64,000 nt of DNA from an uncultured bacterium. Its GTDB lineage: Bacteria > Bacteroidota > Bacteroidia > Chitinophagales > Chitinophagaceae. Positions 20,918 to 30,523 of the stretch are shown here, in pieces; positions within the stretch are counted from its first letter, which is position 1, and each line of letters opens with the position of its first letter. The translations under genes were made by a program, and so were the position numbers. The notes beneath the pieces were generated by a model. That model saw only the letters and a program-made list of their open reading frames with translations, was not told the DNA's origin and did no database searches. The DNA is taken from assembly GCA_903920455.1 (NCBI GenBank), contig CAIXLY010000007.1, positions 87,190 to 151,189 on the forward strand, given 5' to 3'.

Positions 20918-21763
20918 ATGAAAATTCTAGATATCGCATCAATATTTAGTGCTGCTTTGTTGTTAAGCGCATGCGGAGAACAGCCACAAAATGAGGGTTC
21001 CCTTGAATATGCTGAAGGCCAGGCTATTACCGCACCAGTACCCATTGGGTATTCAATATTAAATGCCTATCCCCACGATACCACCGCATTTACTCAGGGA
21101 TTAGAGTTTTATGAAGGAAAATTAATAGAAAGTACAGGGCTTACCGGCAGTTCAACCCTTCGTGTGGTAGACCCAACAACAGGAAAAGTAATCAAGAAGA
21201 TAAGCAACCAGAAAGATATTTTCGCCGAGGGCGTTACGGTGCTAAGAGACACGGTATATCAGCTGAGCTGGCAGAATCATCTGGTGTTTATGTATAGGGC
21301 AAAGGACTTTTTCCCGCTCGGCAGTATCCCTTGGAGTGGAGAAGGTTGGGGTATTTCCCATGATGGCACTTCATTAATCATCAGCGATGGTACTGACAAG
21401 TTATATTTTGTTGAGCCTGGTTCGCTCAAACTCAAGCGCGTTTTAAGCGTGCAAGACCAGTATGGTCCGGTTAACAACCTGAATGAATTGGAGGTCATTG
21501 AAGGGTATATTTACGCCAATCGCTGGCAGTATGACTATATCTTAAAAATTGACCCCAAGAGCGGTTTTGTTGTAGGGATGATGAATATGAAAGATTTTCT
21601 TCAGAAAAACAGCAGATCAAATCTAACCTACCTTAAGAAAATTGGATCAATTGCTGTAGAGTCGGGTGCTGTACTGAACGGCATAGCCTATGATTCAGTC
21701 AAGAAAACAATCCTCATTACCGGCAAGCTCTGGCCCGAGGTATTTGAGATAAAAATGAATTAA
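20918..21763 (+). CDS. Glutaminyl-peptide cyclotransferase (bacterial type)
   Basis: AYPHDTTAFTQGLEFYEGKLIESTGLTGSSTLRVVD, LTWxx-like repeats, NELEVIEGYIYANRWQYDYILKIDP, LNGIAYD; lipobox LLLSAC. Confidence 0.9.
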   Translation: MKILDIASIFSAALLLSACGEQPQNEGSLEYAEGQAITAPVPIGYSILNAYPHDTTAFTQGLEFYEGKLIESTGLTGSSTLRVVDPTTGKVIKKISNQKDIFAEGVTVLRDTVYQLSWQNHLVFMYRAKDFFPLGSIPWSGEGWGISHDGTSLIISDGTDKLYFVEPGSLKLKRVLSVQDQYGPVNNLNELEVIEGYIYANRWQYDYILKIDPKSGFVVGMMNMKDFLQKNSRSNLTYLKKIGSIAVESGAVLNGIAYDSVKKTILITGKLWPEVFEIKMN

Positions 21764-21783
21764 TCCAAGACTGGGTGGTATAA

Positions 21784-21834
21784 GTTGTAAGTTAAACTGC
21801 CAATCAGTAAATTGCATATCAAATCACTTACAAC
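21784..21834. promoter_or_regulatory. 9-bp perfect inverted repeat upstream of nagB
   Basis: gttgtaagt (21784-21792) and acttacaac (21826-21834), 33-nt spacer, ending 11 nt before the nagB start. Confidence 0.4.
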
Positions 21835-21845
21835 AACCTACTGAA

Positions 21846-23747
21846 ATGATAGACTCATTTGAAAAGAATCCAATTTCAATCCACGAAAACAACAAGGCTG
21901 CAGCAAAAGCAGTAGCAGCAGAGATCGCTGCGTTGATTAGGGAAAAAGCAAAAAAAGATCAACCCTGCATATTGGGATTGGCTACAGGATCTACTCCCAA
22001 AACCCTGTATGCTGAGCTGGTCAGGTTGCATCGTGAGGAGAAGCTCAGCTTCAAGAATGTGATCACATTCAACCTTGACGAATACTATCCCATGCAGCCC
22101 GATGCAAAGCAGAGTTACCACAACTTCATGCACACGCATCTTTTTGGGCATATTGATATTGATCCCAAAAACATTCACATCCCCGATGGCACGATAGACA
22201 AGTCAAAGATCCATGCCTATGGCGTTGAATTTGACAAGCAGATTGAGCTAGCTGGGGGAATTGACTTGCAGGTGTTGGGGATTGGATTGAATGGGCATAT
22301 TGGTTTTAACGAACCAGGTGCGAGCAGAAATTCAATTACGAGGTTGGCTGCGCTTGATAACGGAACAAGGCTTGCCAATGCTTATGAATTTGATAATATC
22401 TCACAGGTTCCCCGCCTTTCGATCACCATGGGAATCAGCACCATACTCAAGGCCAAGAGAATCGTCATGATGGCTTTTGGAGCCAGCAAAGCAGCTATTG
22501 TTCACATCGCCGTTGAAGGTCAAATTACTGATAAGGTTCCTGCTTCATTTTTACAGGAGCATACCAACTGTACCTACTTTTTGGATGAGGCATCAGCACA
22601 GGAGTTGACAAGGATTACATCGCCATGGTTAACAGGTGAGATAGAGTGGACTGAAAAAATGATTCGCAAGGCAGTATGCACGATGGCTGCTGAAGAAAAG
22701 AAACCCCTGTTGATGCTCACCCGAGACGACTATTATCATGCAGGATTGGCAGATCTTTTAGAGAAACACGGTACAGTATCAGATATCAATTTGAAAGTAT
22801 TTAATGGACTTCGCGACACCATCACTGGGTGGCCTGGCGGAAAACCAAATGAAGATGTTCCTAGACATCCTGAAAGAAGAAATCCCGCTTCAAAGCGTGT
22901 GATCATCTTCTCCCCTCACCCTGATGATGATATCATTTCTATGGGAGGAACTTTTAACCGTCTGGTTCAGCAAGGGCATGATGTGCATGTAGGCTATCAA
23001 ACCTCAGGCAATATTGCAGTGAGCGATGAATTTGTGATGAGGCAGATCGATTTTACTGTAGAATTTGACAACGCGTTTAACATTGACAAGAGCCGTTCGG
23101 CCAAGATTTGGGAAGATGCACTAACATTTATCAAGGGTAAGACCCCACATCAAAAAGATACCCAGGAAATTAGGGACATCAAAGGTATGATTAGAAGAAC
23201 TGAGGCCAGGGCAACCTGCCGTTATGTTGGCGTAAAAGACCAGAACATACACTTCATGAATCTTCCTTTTTATGAGACTGGATTGATTCAAAAAAATCCT
23301 CCGACTGAAGCTGATATACAAATACACATCGATCTGATCAAGAAGATCAAGCCACATCAAATATTTGCTGCAGGTGATTTTGCTGATCCCCACGGAACCC
23401 ATAAAGTATGCTTTGATGTAATGCTTGCTGCACTGCAACGACTTAAGGCCGCCAACGATGAATCTGTGAAAGAGTGCAGACTATGGTTGTACAGAGGTGC
23501 TTGGGCTGAGTGGGAAATGTGGAATATTGACATGGCTATTCCGATGAGTCCGGATCAGGTATTACAAAAGCGCAACGGCATCTTCATCCATCAATCACAA
23601 AAAGATGGTGTAGTGTTTCAGGGTGCTGATAGTCGGGAGTTCTGGCAAAGAGCAGAAGACCGTAATGCAGGAACAGCGGATTTGTTTGATCAACTCGGAC
23701 TCCCTCAATATGCAGCCTTGGAAGCATTTATGCGGTTTGAATATTAA
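21846..23747 (+). CDS. nagB: Glucosamine-6-phosphate deaminase fused to a PIG-L deacetylase-like domain
   Basis: N-terminal LGLATGSTPKTLYAELVRLHREEKLSF, LDEYYPM, GIGLNGHIGFNEPG; C-terminal IIFSPHPDDDIISMGGTFNRL and DPHGTH. Confidence 0.9.
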   Translation: MIDSFEKNPISIHENNKAAAKAVAAEIAALIREKAKKDQPCILGLATGSTPKTLYAELVRLHREEKLSFKNVITFNLDEYYPMQPDAKQSYHNFMHTHLFGHIDIDPKNIHIPDGTIDKSKIHAYGVEFDKQIELAGGIDLQVLGIGLNGHIGFNEPGASRNSITRLAALDNGTRLANAYEFDNISQVPRLSITMGISTILKAKRIVMMAFGASKAAIVHIAVEGQITDKVPASFLQEHTNCTYFLDEASAQELTRITSPWLTGEIEWTEKMIRKAVCTMAAEEKKPLLMLTRDDYYHAGLADLLEKHGTVSDINLKVFNGLRDTITGWPGGKPNEDVPRHPERRNPASKRVIIFSPHPDDDIISMGGTFNRLVQQGHDVHVGYQTSGNIAVSDEFVMRQIDFTVEFDNAFNIDKSRSAKIWEDALTFIKGKTPHQKDTQEIRDIKGMIRRTEARATCRYVGVKDQNIHFMNLPFYETGLIQKNPPTEADIQIHIDLIKKIKPHQIFAAGDFADPHGTHKVCFDVMLAALQRLKAANDESVKECRLWLYRGAWAEWEMWNIDMAIPMSPDQVLQKRNGIFIHQSQKDGVVFQGADSREFWQRAEDRNAGTADLFDQLGLPQYAALEAFMRFEY

Positions 23748-23810
23748 ACTTTCTGCAGACCAGCTCCTTTTTATGTGAACTGCTTAACACCCTGTTTAAG
23801 CATCTGTACC

Positions 23811-23818
23811 TAATTTTG
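23811..23818 (+). promoter_or_regulatory. Bacteroidota -7 element (TAnnTTTG) upstream of the desaturase
   Basis: TAATTTTG 26 nt before the ATG at 23844. Confidence 0.4.
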
Positions 23819-23843
23819 ATTTCTAAACAACTGATTAGCGGCT

Positions 23844-24590
23844 ATGGGATTAATTTTGGCATTTTTTTTCATTCATTGGTTTTTCTCTTTGTTCTTTCAT
23901 ACTTTTTTTCTGCATCGTTATGCATCGCACAAGATGTATTTAACCAACAAGACTTGGGAGAAAGTTTTCTACTTCTTGACATGGATGTTTCAGGGTTCAT
24001 CTTATCTGGTGCCGCGTGCATATGCTGTAATGCATAGGATGCACCATGCCTATAGCGATACCGAAAAGGACCCTCACTCGCCCCACTTCTTCAAGGATGT
24101 GTGGAAGATGATGATGCACACCAGGGACACTTACAATGCATTTGTCACGAATCAGAATGTGCCAGACAAGCAGTTTACCAGAGACTATCTTCCAGTTTGG
24201 AGCAAGATGGACAAGATTGGTGACCACATGATTACCAGATTGCTTTGGATTGCCTTCTATATATTATTTTATGTCTACTTCTCTCCAGCATGGTACTGGT
24301 TTCTTCTACTGCCTGTTCACTTTTTAATGGGTCCGGTTCAGGGTGCTGTAGTCAATTGGTGCGGTCACAAGTATGGGTATTCGAACTTCAACAATGGAGA
24401 TCATTCACGCAATTCAGAACGCTGGGGAATTTTCCTATTGGGCGAGTTATTTCAGAATAACCACCACCATTACCCTACCAGGGCAAAGTTTGCTGTGAAA
24501 AAGTTTGAGTGGGATCCGACCTTCTTTATCATGAGAATTATGAATAAACTGAGGATCATCAAGTTACAATCTGAGCCAGTGAAGGTTTAA
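23844..24590 (+). CDS. Fatty acid / acyl-CoA desaturase
   Basis: His boxes HRYASH, HRMHHAYSD, NNHHHYP; multi-TM. Confidence 0.9.
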   Translation: MGLILAFFFIHWFFSLFFHTFFLHRYASHKMYLTNKTWEKVFYFLTWMFQGSSYLVPRAYAVMHRMHHAYSDTEKDPHSPHFFKDVWKMMMHTRDTYNAFVTNQNVPDKQFTRDYLPVWSKMDKIGDHMITRLLWIAFYILFYVYFSPAWYWFLLLPVHFLMGPVQGAVVNWCGHKYGYSNFNNGDHSRNSERWGIFLLGELFQNNHHHYPTRAKFAVKKFEWDPTFFIMRIMNKLRIIKLQSEPVKV

Positions 24591-24604
24591 TTTCAGAAAA
24601 CACG

Positions 24605-24612
24605 TATATTTG
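24605..24612 (+). promoter_or_regulatory. Bacteroidota -7 element (TAnnTTTG) for tRNA-Arg
   Basis: TATATTTG 12 nt before the tRNA 5' end. Confidence 0.5.
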
Positions 24613-24623
24613 CATCCCAAAAT

Positions 24624-24697
24624 GGCCCCGTAGCTCAATTGAATAGAGCATTTGACTACGGATCAAAAGGTTTCAGGTTTGAATCCTGACGGGGTCA
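24624..24697 (+). tRNA. tRNA-Arg (anticodon ACG)
   Basis: Acceptor ggccccg/cggggtc, anticodon arm tttga-ctACGga-tcaaa, T arm tcaggtttgaatcctga; CCA not encoded. Confidence 0.95.
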
Positions 24698-24711
24698 CGA
24701 AAGACAAGCAT

Positions 24712-24754
24712 AACCCATTGTAAATGAATAATTTGCGATGGGTTTGTTGTTTTT
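24712..24754 (+). terminator. Rho-independent terminator downstream of tRNA-Arg
   Basis: aacccattgtaaat / atttgcgatgggtt: 14-bp stem with two G-U pairs, then tgttgttttt. Confidence 0.7.
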
Positions 24755-24862
24755 GGATAAACGTTGGTGAAAAAATTGCTTCATTTGTTTATACAAATCG
24801 CACTTATCAGTTGAACTCAGCGTTTTACATTATTCAAAATCCCCCAATATGACTATTAGCAT

Positions 24863-26143
24863 CTACTTTACTTCTTTCATGTCAGATTTAGCTAGAAAAA
24901 GGGCTATTAAAGTAATGAAAGCTGTTCCCGATAGTAAGTAGCCTACATAATCTACACCATAGTTTTTTGCCAGCATGGTAGCAATAAATGGTGTGAGTGA
25001 ACCTCCTAAGATACCGGCTAATGTGAAAGCTAAAGAAGCTCCAGTATATCTTACTTGGGCAGGAAACAGTTCAGCTAAGGCAGTGCCGATGATTCCATAG
25101 GTTAAACCAACCAGCATTAAGCCTATGTAATGAAACATGATTATTAAATCCCAACTTCCTGCAATAAATAGGTATTTGAATAAGAACCCGAACATTATAA
25201 TTCCAATGTTTGCATAAATCCAAACAGTTACTCTTTCATATTTTCCAGCAAGTGCAGCAGAGATGAGAATGCCTGCTATAAAAAATAGCATTGAACTTAC
25301 TTGTGTCAATAAATATCCTTGTCTAGAATAATTCATTGCAGACGTACCCCAACTTAATGAGAAAACGGTCATCAAGTAGTAAAAAAGAAATATTGTGACA
25401 CAAGAGAATGTACCTAAAATTAAAACTCTGGAATGTCTCTTGAAAACATATAGAAAGGGTATATCAACCCGTTCGTTTTTTTCTAATACATTCAAAAATG
25501 CTGGCGTTTCTATTAACTTAAGCCTTACGTACATACCTACACCAACAAGTATCGCACTGGCAATGAACGGAATTCTCCAACCGAATGAAAGAAATTGTTC
25601 ATCAGTCAACATCTTTCCTAACAATAAAAATATACCCGTGGAAAAAATAAATCCAAGTGGTGCACCAAGTTGAGGGAACATTCCATACCATGCTTTCTTT
25701 TTTTCAGGTGCATTCTCAGTTGCCAACAATACTGCGCCGCCCCATTCGCCTCCCAATCCAAGTCCTTGCCCAAATCGAAGCAGGGCTAGAATCAAAGGAG
25801 CCCAAATGCCGATTGAATCATAGCCAGGCAACAGGCCAATTGCAAACGTGGAGCAACCCATCGTTAGCAATGCTGCCACCAATGTTGCTTTCCGACCAAT
25901 CCTATCACCAAAATGACCAAACAATGCAGCGCCAAAGGGCCTGGCAATAAAGGCAAGGGCAAATGTTGCCAACGACTCTAATGTTGCTGTTGTTGGGTTG
26001 GAACCCGGGAAGAATAGTTTAGGAAATACCAATACAGCTGCAGTGGCATAAATATAAAAATCGAAGAATTCAATGGTCGTACCAGCTAGACTGGCAATTA
26101 AAACTCTTCGGGCTGAATTTTTGGTAGTTGTTTTGGTATTCAT
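24863..26143 (-). CDS. MFS transporter, metabolite:H+ symporter-like
   Basis: ASLAGTTIEFFDFYIYATAAVLVFPKLFFPG, GHFGDRIGRKATL, FGQGLGLGGEWGGAVLLATENAP. Confidence 0.9.
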   Translation of the reverse strand: MNTKTTTKNSARRVLIASLAGTTIEFFDFYIYATAAVLVFPKLFFPGSNPTTATLESLATFALAFIARPFGAALFGHFGDRIGRKATLVAALLTMGCSTFAIGLLPGYDSIGIWAPLILALLRFGQGLGLGGEWGGAVLLATENAPEKKKAWYGMFPQLGAPLGFIFSTGIFLLLGKMLTDEQFLSFGWRIPFIASAILVGVGMYVRLKLIETPAFLNVLEKNERVDIPFLYVFKRHSRVLILGTFSCVTIFLFYYLMTVFSLSWGTSAMNYSRQGYLLTQVSSMLFFIAGILISAALAGKYERVTVWIYANIGIIMFGFLFKYLFIAGSWDLIIMFHYIGLMLVGLTYGIIGTALAELFPAQVRYTGASLAFTLAGILGGSLTPFIATMLAKNYGVDYVGYLLSGTAFITLIALFLAKSDMKEVK

Positions 26144-26152
26144 AAACGTAAG

Positions 26153-26368
26153 CTAATGATTAAAGTATATTTGGTGAAAATAATTAGATATTCCTAACAC
26201 ATCTAATCTTTTTATGCTGTCTCTTGGGAGAAGGATTAAATGATGTTCTATCCAGGAATAAACACCATCACCTGTACCGAATATAATCCATGTTCTTTGG
26301 TGAGGTCCATTCAATTTTGGCCAAGTTAGTTTAGCTGCGCGGTTTGAACGTTTGATTGGTCTTTGCAT
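26153..26368 (-). CDS. Hypothetical short protein directly upstream of the MFS gene
   Basis: 71-aa ORF, same strand, 10 nt before the MFS start; no recognised family, coding status uncertain. Confidence 0.3.
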   Translation of the reverse strand: MQRPIKRSNRAAKLTWPKLNGPHQRTWIIFGTGDGVYSWIEHHLILLPRDSIKRLDVLGISNYFHQIYFNH

Positions 26369-26607
26369 GTTCAGGATTTGGAAAATTAAAACCCGATGGA
26401 TGAATTACTCAATTATAAAGAATCAAAAAGGTTTCAAATCTTGAAGAACCCATGTAGCGGGATCTGTTGTTGCTAACCGAAGCATCAGCATTTAAATCAT
26501 TTCAGAGAAACAAAAGGCACTGTAACAATAGATATATTGGTGTTTTATGCATCACATTTCACATTACTTGATATCTTAGCAACTGTTGATCAAATCAGAC
26601 AAAGTTT

Positions 26608-27324
26608 ATGACAAAGTCAATACCAAAGAAACTTTTTCAGCTATTACTTGTTATTATAGAGTTAAGCAAAGTGGCCGAGGCACAGGAAGTACTGAAAGTG
26701 GCCAGCAATATAAAGCAGCTAAAACTGGGAATCGAAATTGACCCTAAATTGGCACTTGTGGAACTGAAATCGGTAGTGCCAAATATTAGATACGATCTAA
26801 AATATGCAACCAAAGAAAATTTCACTGGAATCGCCCTTTACCCAAGAAAGACAAATACTACTTACTTACGAGTGGACCCAGCAATTGCATTGGGACATGT
26901 GGCAGAAGAGCTGAAATCAAAGGGATTGGGGATCCACGTCTGGGATGCATTCCGCCCCTATCATGTAACCGTTAAGTTTTGGGAGCTCATCAAAGATGAA
27001 CGATATGTAGCTAACCCGTCAAAAGGGAGTGGGCATAACAGAGGAATAGCAATTGATCTCACACTCTACAACCTCACTAGTGGACAGCAACTGGACATGC
27101 CAACAGGGTTTGACGATTTTTCAGAAAAAGCACATCACGGTTTTGATGCACTTAGTGAAACAAAGAAGCTGAACCGTGAATTGTTAAAGACAATCATGGA
27201 AAAAAATGGATTTATAATATTTCCTACTGAGTGGTGGCATTATTATTGGCCTCATGGAGAACAATATGATGTGCTGGATATCAGTTTCAAAAGAATCTCC
27301 AGATTTAAAAAAGTAAATCAATAA
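26608..27324 (+). CDS. D-Ala-D-Ala dipeptidase (VanX/DdpX family), exported
   Basis: VWDAFRPYHVTVKFW, SGHNRGIAIDLTLY, MPTGFDDFSEKAHH, PTEWWHYYW; signal peptide. Confidence 0.92.
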   Translation: MTKSIPKKLFQLLLVIIELSKVAEAQEVLKVASNIKQLKLGIEIDPKLALVELKSVVPNIRYDLKYATKENFTGIALYPRKTNTTYLRVDPAIALGHVAEELKSKGLGIHVWDAFRPYHVTVKFWELIKDERYVANPSKGSGHNRGIAIDLTLYNLTSGQQLDMPTGFDDFSEKAHHGFDALSETKKLNRELLKTIMEKNGFIIFPTEWWHYYWPHGEQYDVLDISFKRISRFKKVNQ

Positions 27325-27403
27325 GAAATAATAAAATAGAAGTGTCCATAACTTTGATTGTTTGAAGTAATCAACCTGCATCAATCATGAATATAATTTT
27401 AGT

Positions 27404-28636
27404 ATGCAAGAAAATAGGATGACTTTAGATTTTAATAATACCGAAAAAGCATTTGTCTATAAGAAAGATCATGCGCTGAAAAAAGCAAAGCTCCTGTTTT
27501 GGATAATGGGTTTCACTCCTATAGTTAAAATTGCAACTCTCATTACACCATTCCTTATTAAGTCAGGATTCCCAATAAAAAAACTAATTAGATATACGCT
27601 TTTTGAACAATTTGTTGGTGGAGAATCACTTGAAAAAACAGAAGTTGTCTGCAATCAGCTAGAGCAATATAAGGTTCAGGTGATTTTAGATTATGGCGTT
27701 GAAGGTGGCGAATATGATAATCAGCAGCATGACCAGGCAGCAGGAGAATTCATTAAGGTAATCAGGTACGCAGCAACAAGGAGGAATATCCCATTCGTTA
27801 GTATAAAAATTACAGGATTGGTATCCTTCACATTGTTAGAACGGATAAATAAACAAGGGGCCGCTAAAAGTAGCTATGACTTGACGTATATTAATGATGC
27901 ATTAAAAAATCTTGACTTCAACGATAGAGACAATTGGGGAAAATTAATGTTGAGAGTAGATAATATTTGTAAAATAGCATCTGATCTGGGCATAGGAATA
28001 ATGTTTGATGCTGAGGAATCCTGGATACAAGATCCAATTGATTTTGTTGCACATGCAATGATGAATAAATACAATATTAAAAAAGTGGTAGTCTATAACA
28101 CCATACAATTGTATAGATCAAATAGACTAGCGTTCATGAAAGATGGGGTTGAGCATGCAGAAAAAGAAGGGTATCAGCTAGGTGTAAAACTGGTGAGAGG
28201 GGCATACTTAGAAAAGGAAGTATCGAGGGCAGCTAAAGTGGGATACCAAAATCCAATTCAAGAAAGTAAAGAAGTTACTGATCTAGATTACGATGCTGCG
28301 GTACAAACTTGCTTAGAAAAAATAGAAACTGTTTCGAGCATAATCGCAAGCCACAATGAAAATAGTAATCTGATTGCTGCAACATACGTAATGAAACATG
28401 GGATAGCTACCAATCACCCCAATCTTCACTTCTCCCAACTGTATGGCATGAGCGATAACTTAACTTTTAACTTGGCTGATGCAGGCTTTAATGTGTCTAA
28501 ATACCTCCCCTTTGGGCCAATTGAAATAGTAATCCCCTACTTACTCAGACGTGCGCAAGAAAATAGTTCAATTGCTGGACAAACCGGAAGAGAATTTGAT
28601 CTTATAAAAAAAGAGTGCCTGCGAAGAGTAATTTGA
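27404..28636 (+). CDS. Proline dehydrogenase
   Basis: VKLVRGAYLEKE, ASHNENSNLIAATYV, QLYGMSDNLTFNLADAGFNVSKYLPFGPIEIVIPYLLRRAQENSS. Confidence 0.93.
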   Translation: MQENRMTLDFNNTEKAFVYKKDHALKKAKLLFWIMGFTPIVKIATLITPFLIKSGFPIKKLIRYTLFEQFVGGESLEKTEVVCNQLEQYKVQVILDYGVEGGEYDNQQHDQAAGEFIKVIRYAATRRNIPFVSIKITGLVSFTLLERINKQGAAKSSYDLTYINDALKNLDFNDRDNWGKLMLRVDNICKIASDLGIGIMFDAEESWIQDPIDFVAHAMMNKYNIKKVVVYNTIQLYRSNRLAFMKDGVEHAEKEGYQLGVKLVRGAYLEKEVSRAAKVGYQNPIQESKEVTDLDYDAAVQTCLEKIETVSSIIASHNENSNLIAATYVMKHGIATNHPNLHFSQLYGMSDNLTFNLADAGFNVSKYLPFGPIEIVIPYLLRRAQENSSIAGQTGREFDLIKKECLRRVI

Positions 28637-28766
28637 ACTATTAAATAAATTTTAATCAAGTGCCCGCAATATCAAGCTTATAATCAAAGGTTAAATGCTC
28701 AAACATCTATACCCCTATGTGATTTTTATCACCATTTCCAAATAGTAGAAATTGCAATTTCGCTAC

Positions 28767-29387
28767 ATGCAATTAAACCTAAAAGAGCATTGGGAAAAGG
28801 TATATCAAACTAAACAGCCCCAAGAGGTGAGCTGGACAGAAGAGACGCCCGAAACTTCTTTAGCGTTTATACAGGGCTTCAATTTAGCCAAAAATGCAAG
28901 TATTATTGATATTGGTGGTGGCGACAGCAAGCTTGTCGACTATTTACTTGAGGAGGGATATTCCGATATAACCGTATTAGATATTTCTGAAAAGAGTTTA
29001 GAGCGAGCAAAAAATAGATTGGGTGAAAAAAGCAAAAAGGTTAATTGGATAGTGTCGGACATAAAAAGCTTTCATCCAATAAGGAAATATGACCTTTGGC
29101 ATGACAGAGCGGCCTTCCATTTTTTAACAACAGAAGAAAAAGTACGCTCCTACTTGAGCATAGTAAGAAGCTGTGTAAAGGGGTATATGATTGTAGGAAC
29201 TTTCTCAACCAGTGGGCCAAATACATGCAGTGGACTTTCAGTAAAGCAGTATGACGACAAGGAATTATCAAAAATGTTTATGGATGGATTTCGAAAACTA
29301 AAGTGTTTAAAAGTTGATCATACAACACCATTTCAAACAAAACAAAGTTTTACATTTTGCAGTTTTAAAAGTATCGCGGCCCGATAA
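28767..29387 (+). CDS. Class I SAM-dependent methyltransferase
   Basis: ASIIDIGGGDSKLVDYLLEEGYSDITVLDISEKSLERAK; HDRAAFHFL. Start chosen at MQLNLKEHWEKVY. Confidence 0.85.
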   Translation: MQLNLKEHWEKVYQTKQPQEVSWTEETPETSLAFIQGFNLAKNASIIDIGGGDSKLVDYLLEEGYSDITVLDISEKSLERAKNRLGEKSKKVNWIVSDIKSFHPIRKYDLWHDRAAFHFLTTEEKVRSYLSIVRSCVKGYMIVGTFSTSGPNTCSGLSVKQYDDKELSKMFMDGFRKLKCLKVDHTTPFQTKQSFTFCSFKSIAAR

Positions 29388-29591
29388 TCGCAGATAGAAA
29401 AGTTTAGTAACAGAACATCTCACCTTGCATAATGACTAGCCGAAAGGTTTTTTGTCCATAGAACAAGAAAAAGTCTAGAAAGATTACAATTAAGGAATTT
29501 AAGTTCGTTTTTTCACCCACCTGGCAACTTTAAAATATAGAAACCACATTCAAAAATTATAGTATAAGGCATATATCTCAAATATTACTTT

Positions 29592-29625
29592 AGCTTTGTG
29601 ATATACTAAAGCTTTCTTAGAAAGC
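29592..29625 (+). other. Two overlapping, mutually exclusive small hairpins upstream of the DAGK-like gene
   Basis: agcttt-N10-aaagct (29592-29613) and gctttc-tta-gaaagc (29611-29625) share bases 29611-29613. Confidence 0.35.
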
Positions 29626-29649
29626 CGATATTGCATAAGCTAATCAATA

Positions 29650-30501
29650 ATGAATTATTTCATTTATAACCCAATAGCAGGAAATTCCCCGTCTAAAAAA
29701 AGAGCCGCATTGGTGCACCTTATAAAATTAGATCCTACTAATATTATCTTAGAAACAGAAAACAGGAGTGAGGAAACAATATTAGCCCTTAAAGCGATTG
29801 AATTGGGCGCCAAAAAAGTGATTGCCATAGGTGGTGATGGTACAATTAATAAAGTGGCGTTGGCATTGGCAGGAACAAAAATACCCCTTGGGATAATTCC
29901 AATTGGTTCAGGAAATGGACTAGCCCGTCATTTGGGAATACCAATGAATCCGAAAATTGCACTTCAGAAAGCCCTGAATGGAAAAATAAATCAAATTGAT
30001 GCCTGTCAAATAGGAGATAAAATGTTTTTTTGTACAGCAGGAATTGGATTTGATGCTGCAGTTGCACAAATATTCAACAAAAGAGGAAAACGAGGACTAT
30101 TCAATTATATCGTATCCCTATTTATTGCGTTAAGAACATATGAGCCTATAGAAATAGAAATAGAACCAGGAAAGAAAGAGAAAATATTTCTACTTACCTT
30201 CGCTAATGCAAATCAATATGGGAATAACGCATTTATTTCCCCATTCGCCGACATACAAGATGGTAAATTTGAAATAATCAAGATCAAAAACAATAGCCTA
30301 TTCTCCCTACTGCCGTTAAGCCTTAGACTCTTCTTGAAAACTTTACACAAATCCAAAGGAGTGGAAATTATATCAGCAAGGGATATAAGCATAAAATACA
30401 AAATCAATCAGCCACTACAAATTGACGGTGAGAGCCTAGAAACCATGGAGGAAGTTTTAAATGTGAGTATTCGAAAAGACGCCTTAACTGTAATAGTATA
30501 A
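29650..30501 (+). CDS. Diacylglycerol/lipid kinase family protein (DAGK catalytic domain, YegS-like)
   Basis: FIYNPIAGNSPSKKR, IAIGGDGTINKVALAL, LGIIPIGSGNGLARHLGIP, QIDGES. Confidence 0.9.
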   Translation: MNYFIYNPIAGNSPSKKRAALVHLIKLDPTNIILETENRSEETILALKAIELGAKKVIAIGGDGTINKVALALAGTKIPLGIIPIGSGNGLARHLGIPMNPKIALQKALNGKINQIDACQIGDKMFFCTAGIGFDAAVAQIFNKRGKRGLFNYIVSLFIALRTYEPIEIEIEPGKKEKIFLLTFANANQYGNNAFISPFADIQDGKFEIIKIKNNSLFSLLPLSLRLFLKTLHKSKGVEIISARDISIKYKINQPLQIDGESLETMEEVLNVSIRKDALTVIV

Positions 30502-30523
30502 ACAACCCTTTAGCTCTATATAG

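Noticed and set aside
22273-22317. Apparent Asp-to-Asn change in the NagB catalytic motif (GLNGHIGFNEPG)
   Set aside because: From memory, Gram-positive NagB enzymes also carry NGHIGFNEPG, so this is not evidence of inactivation.
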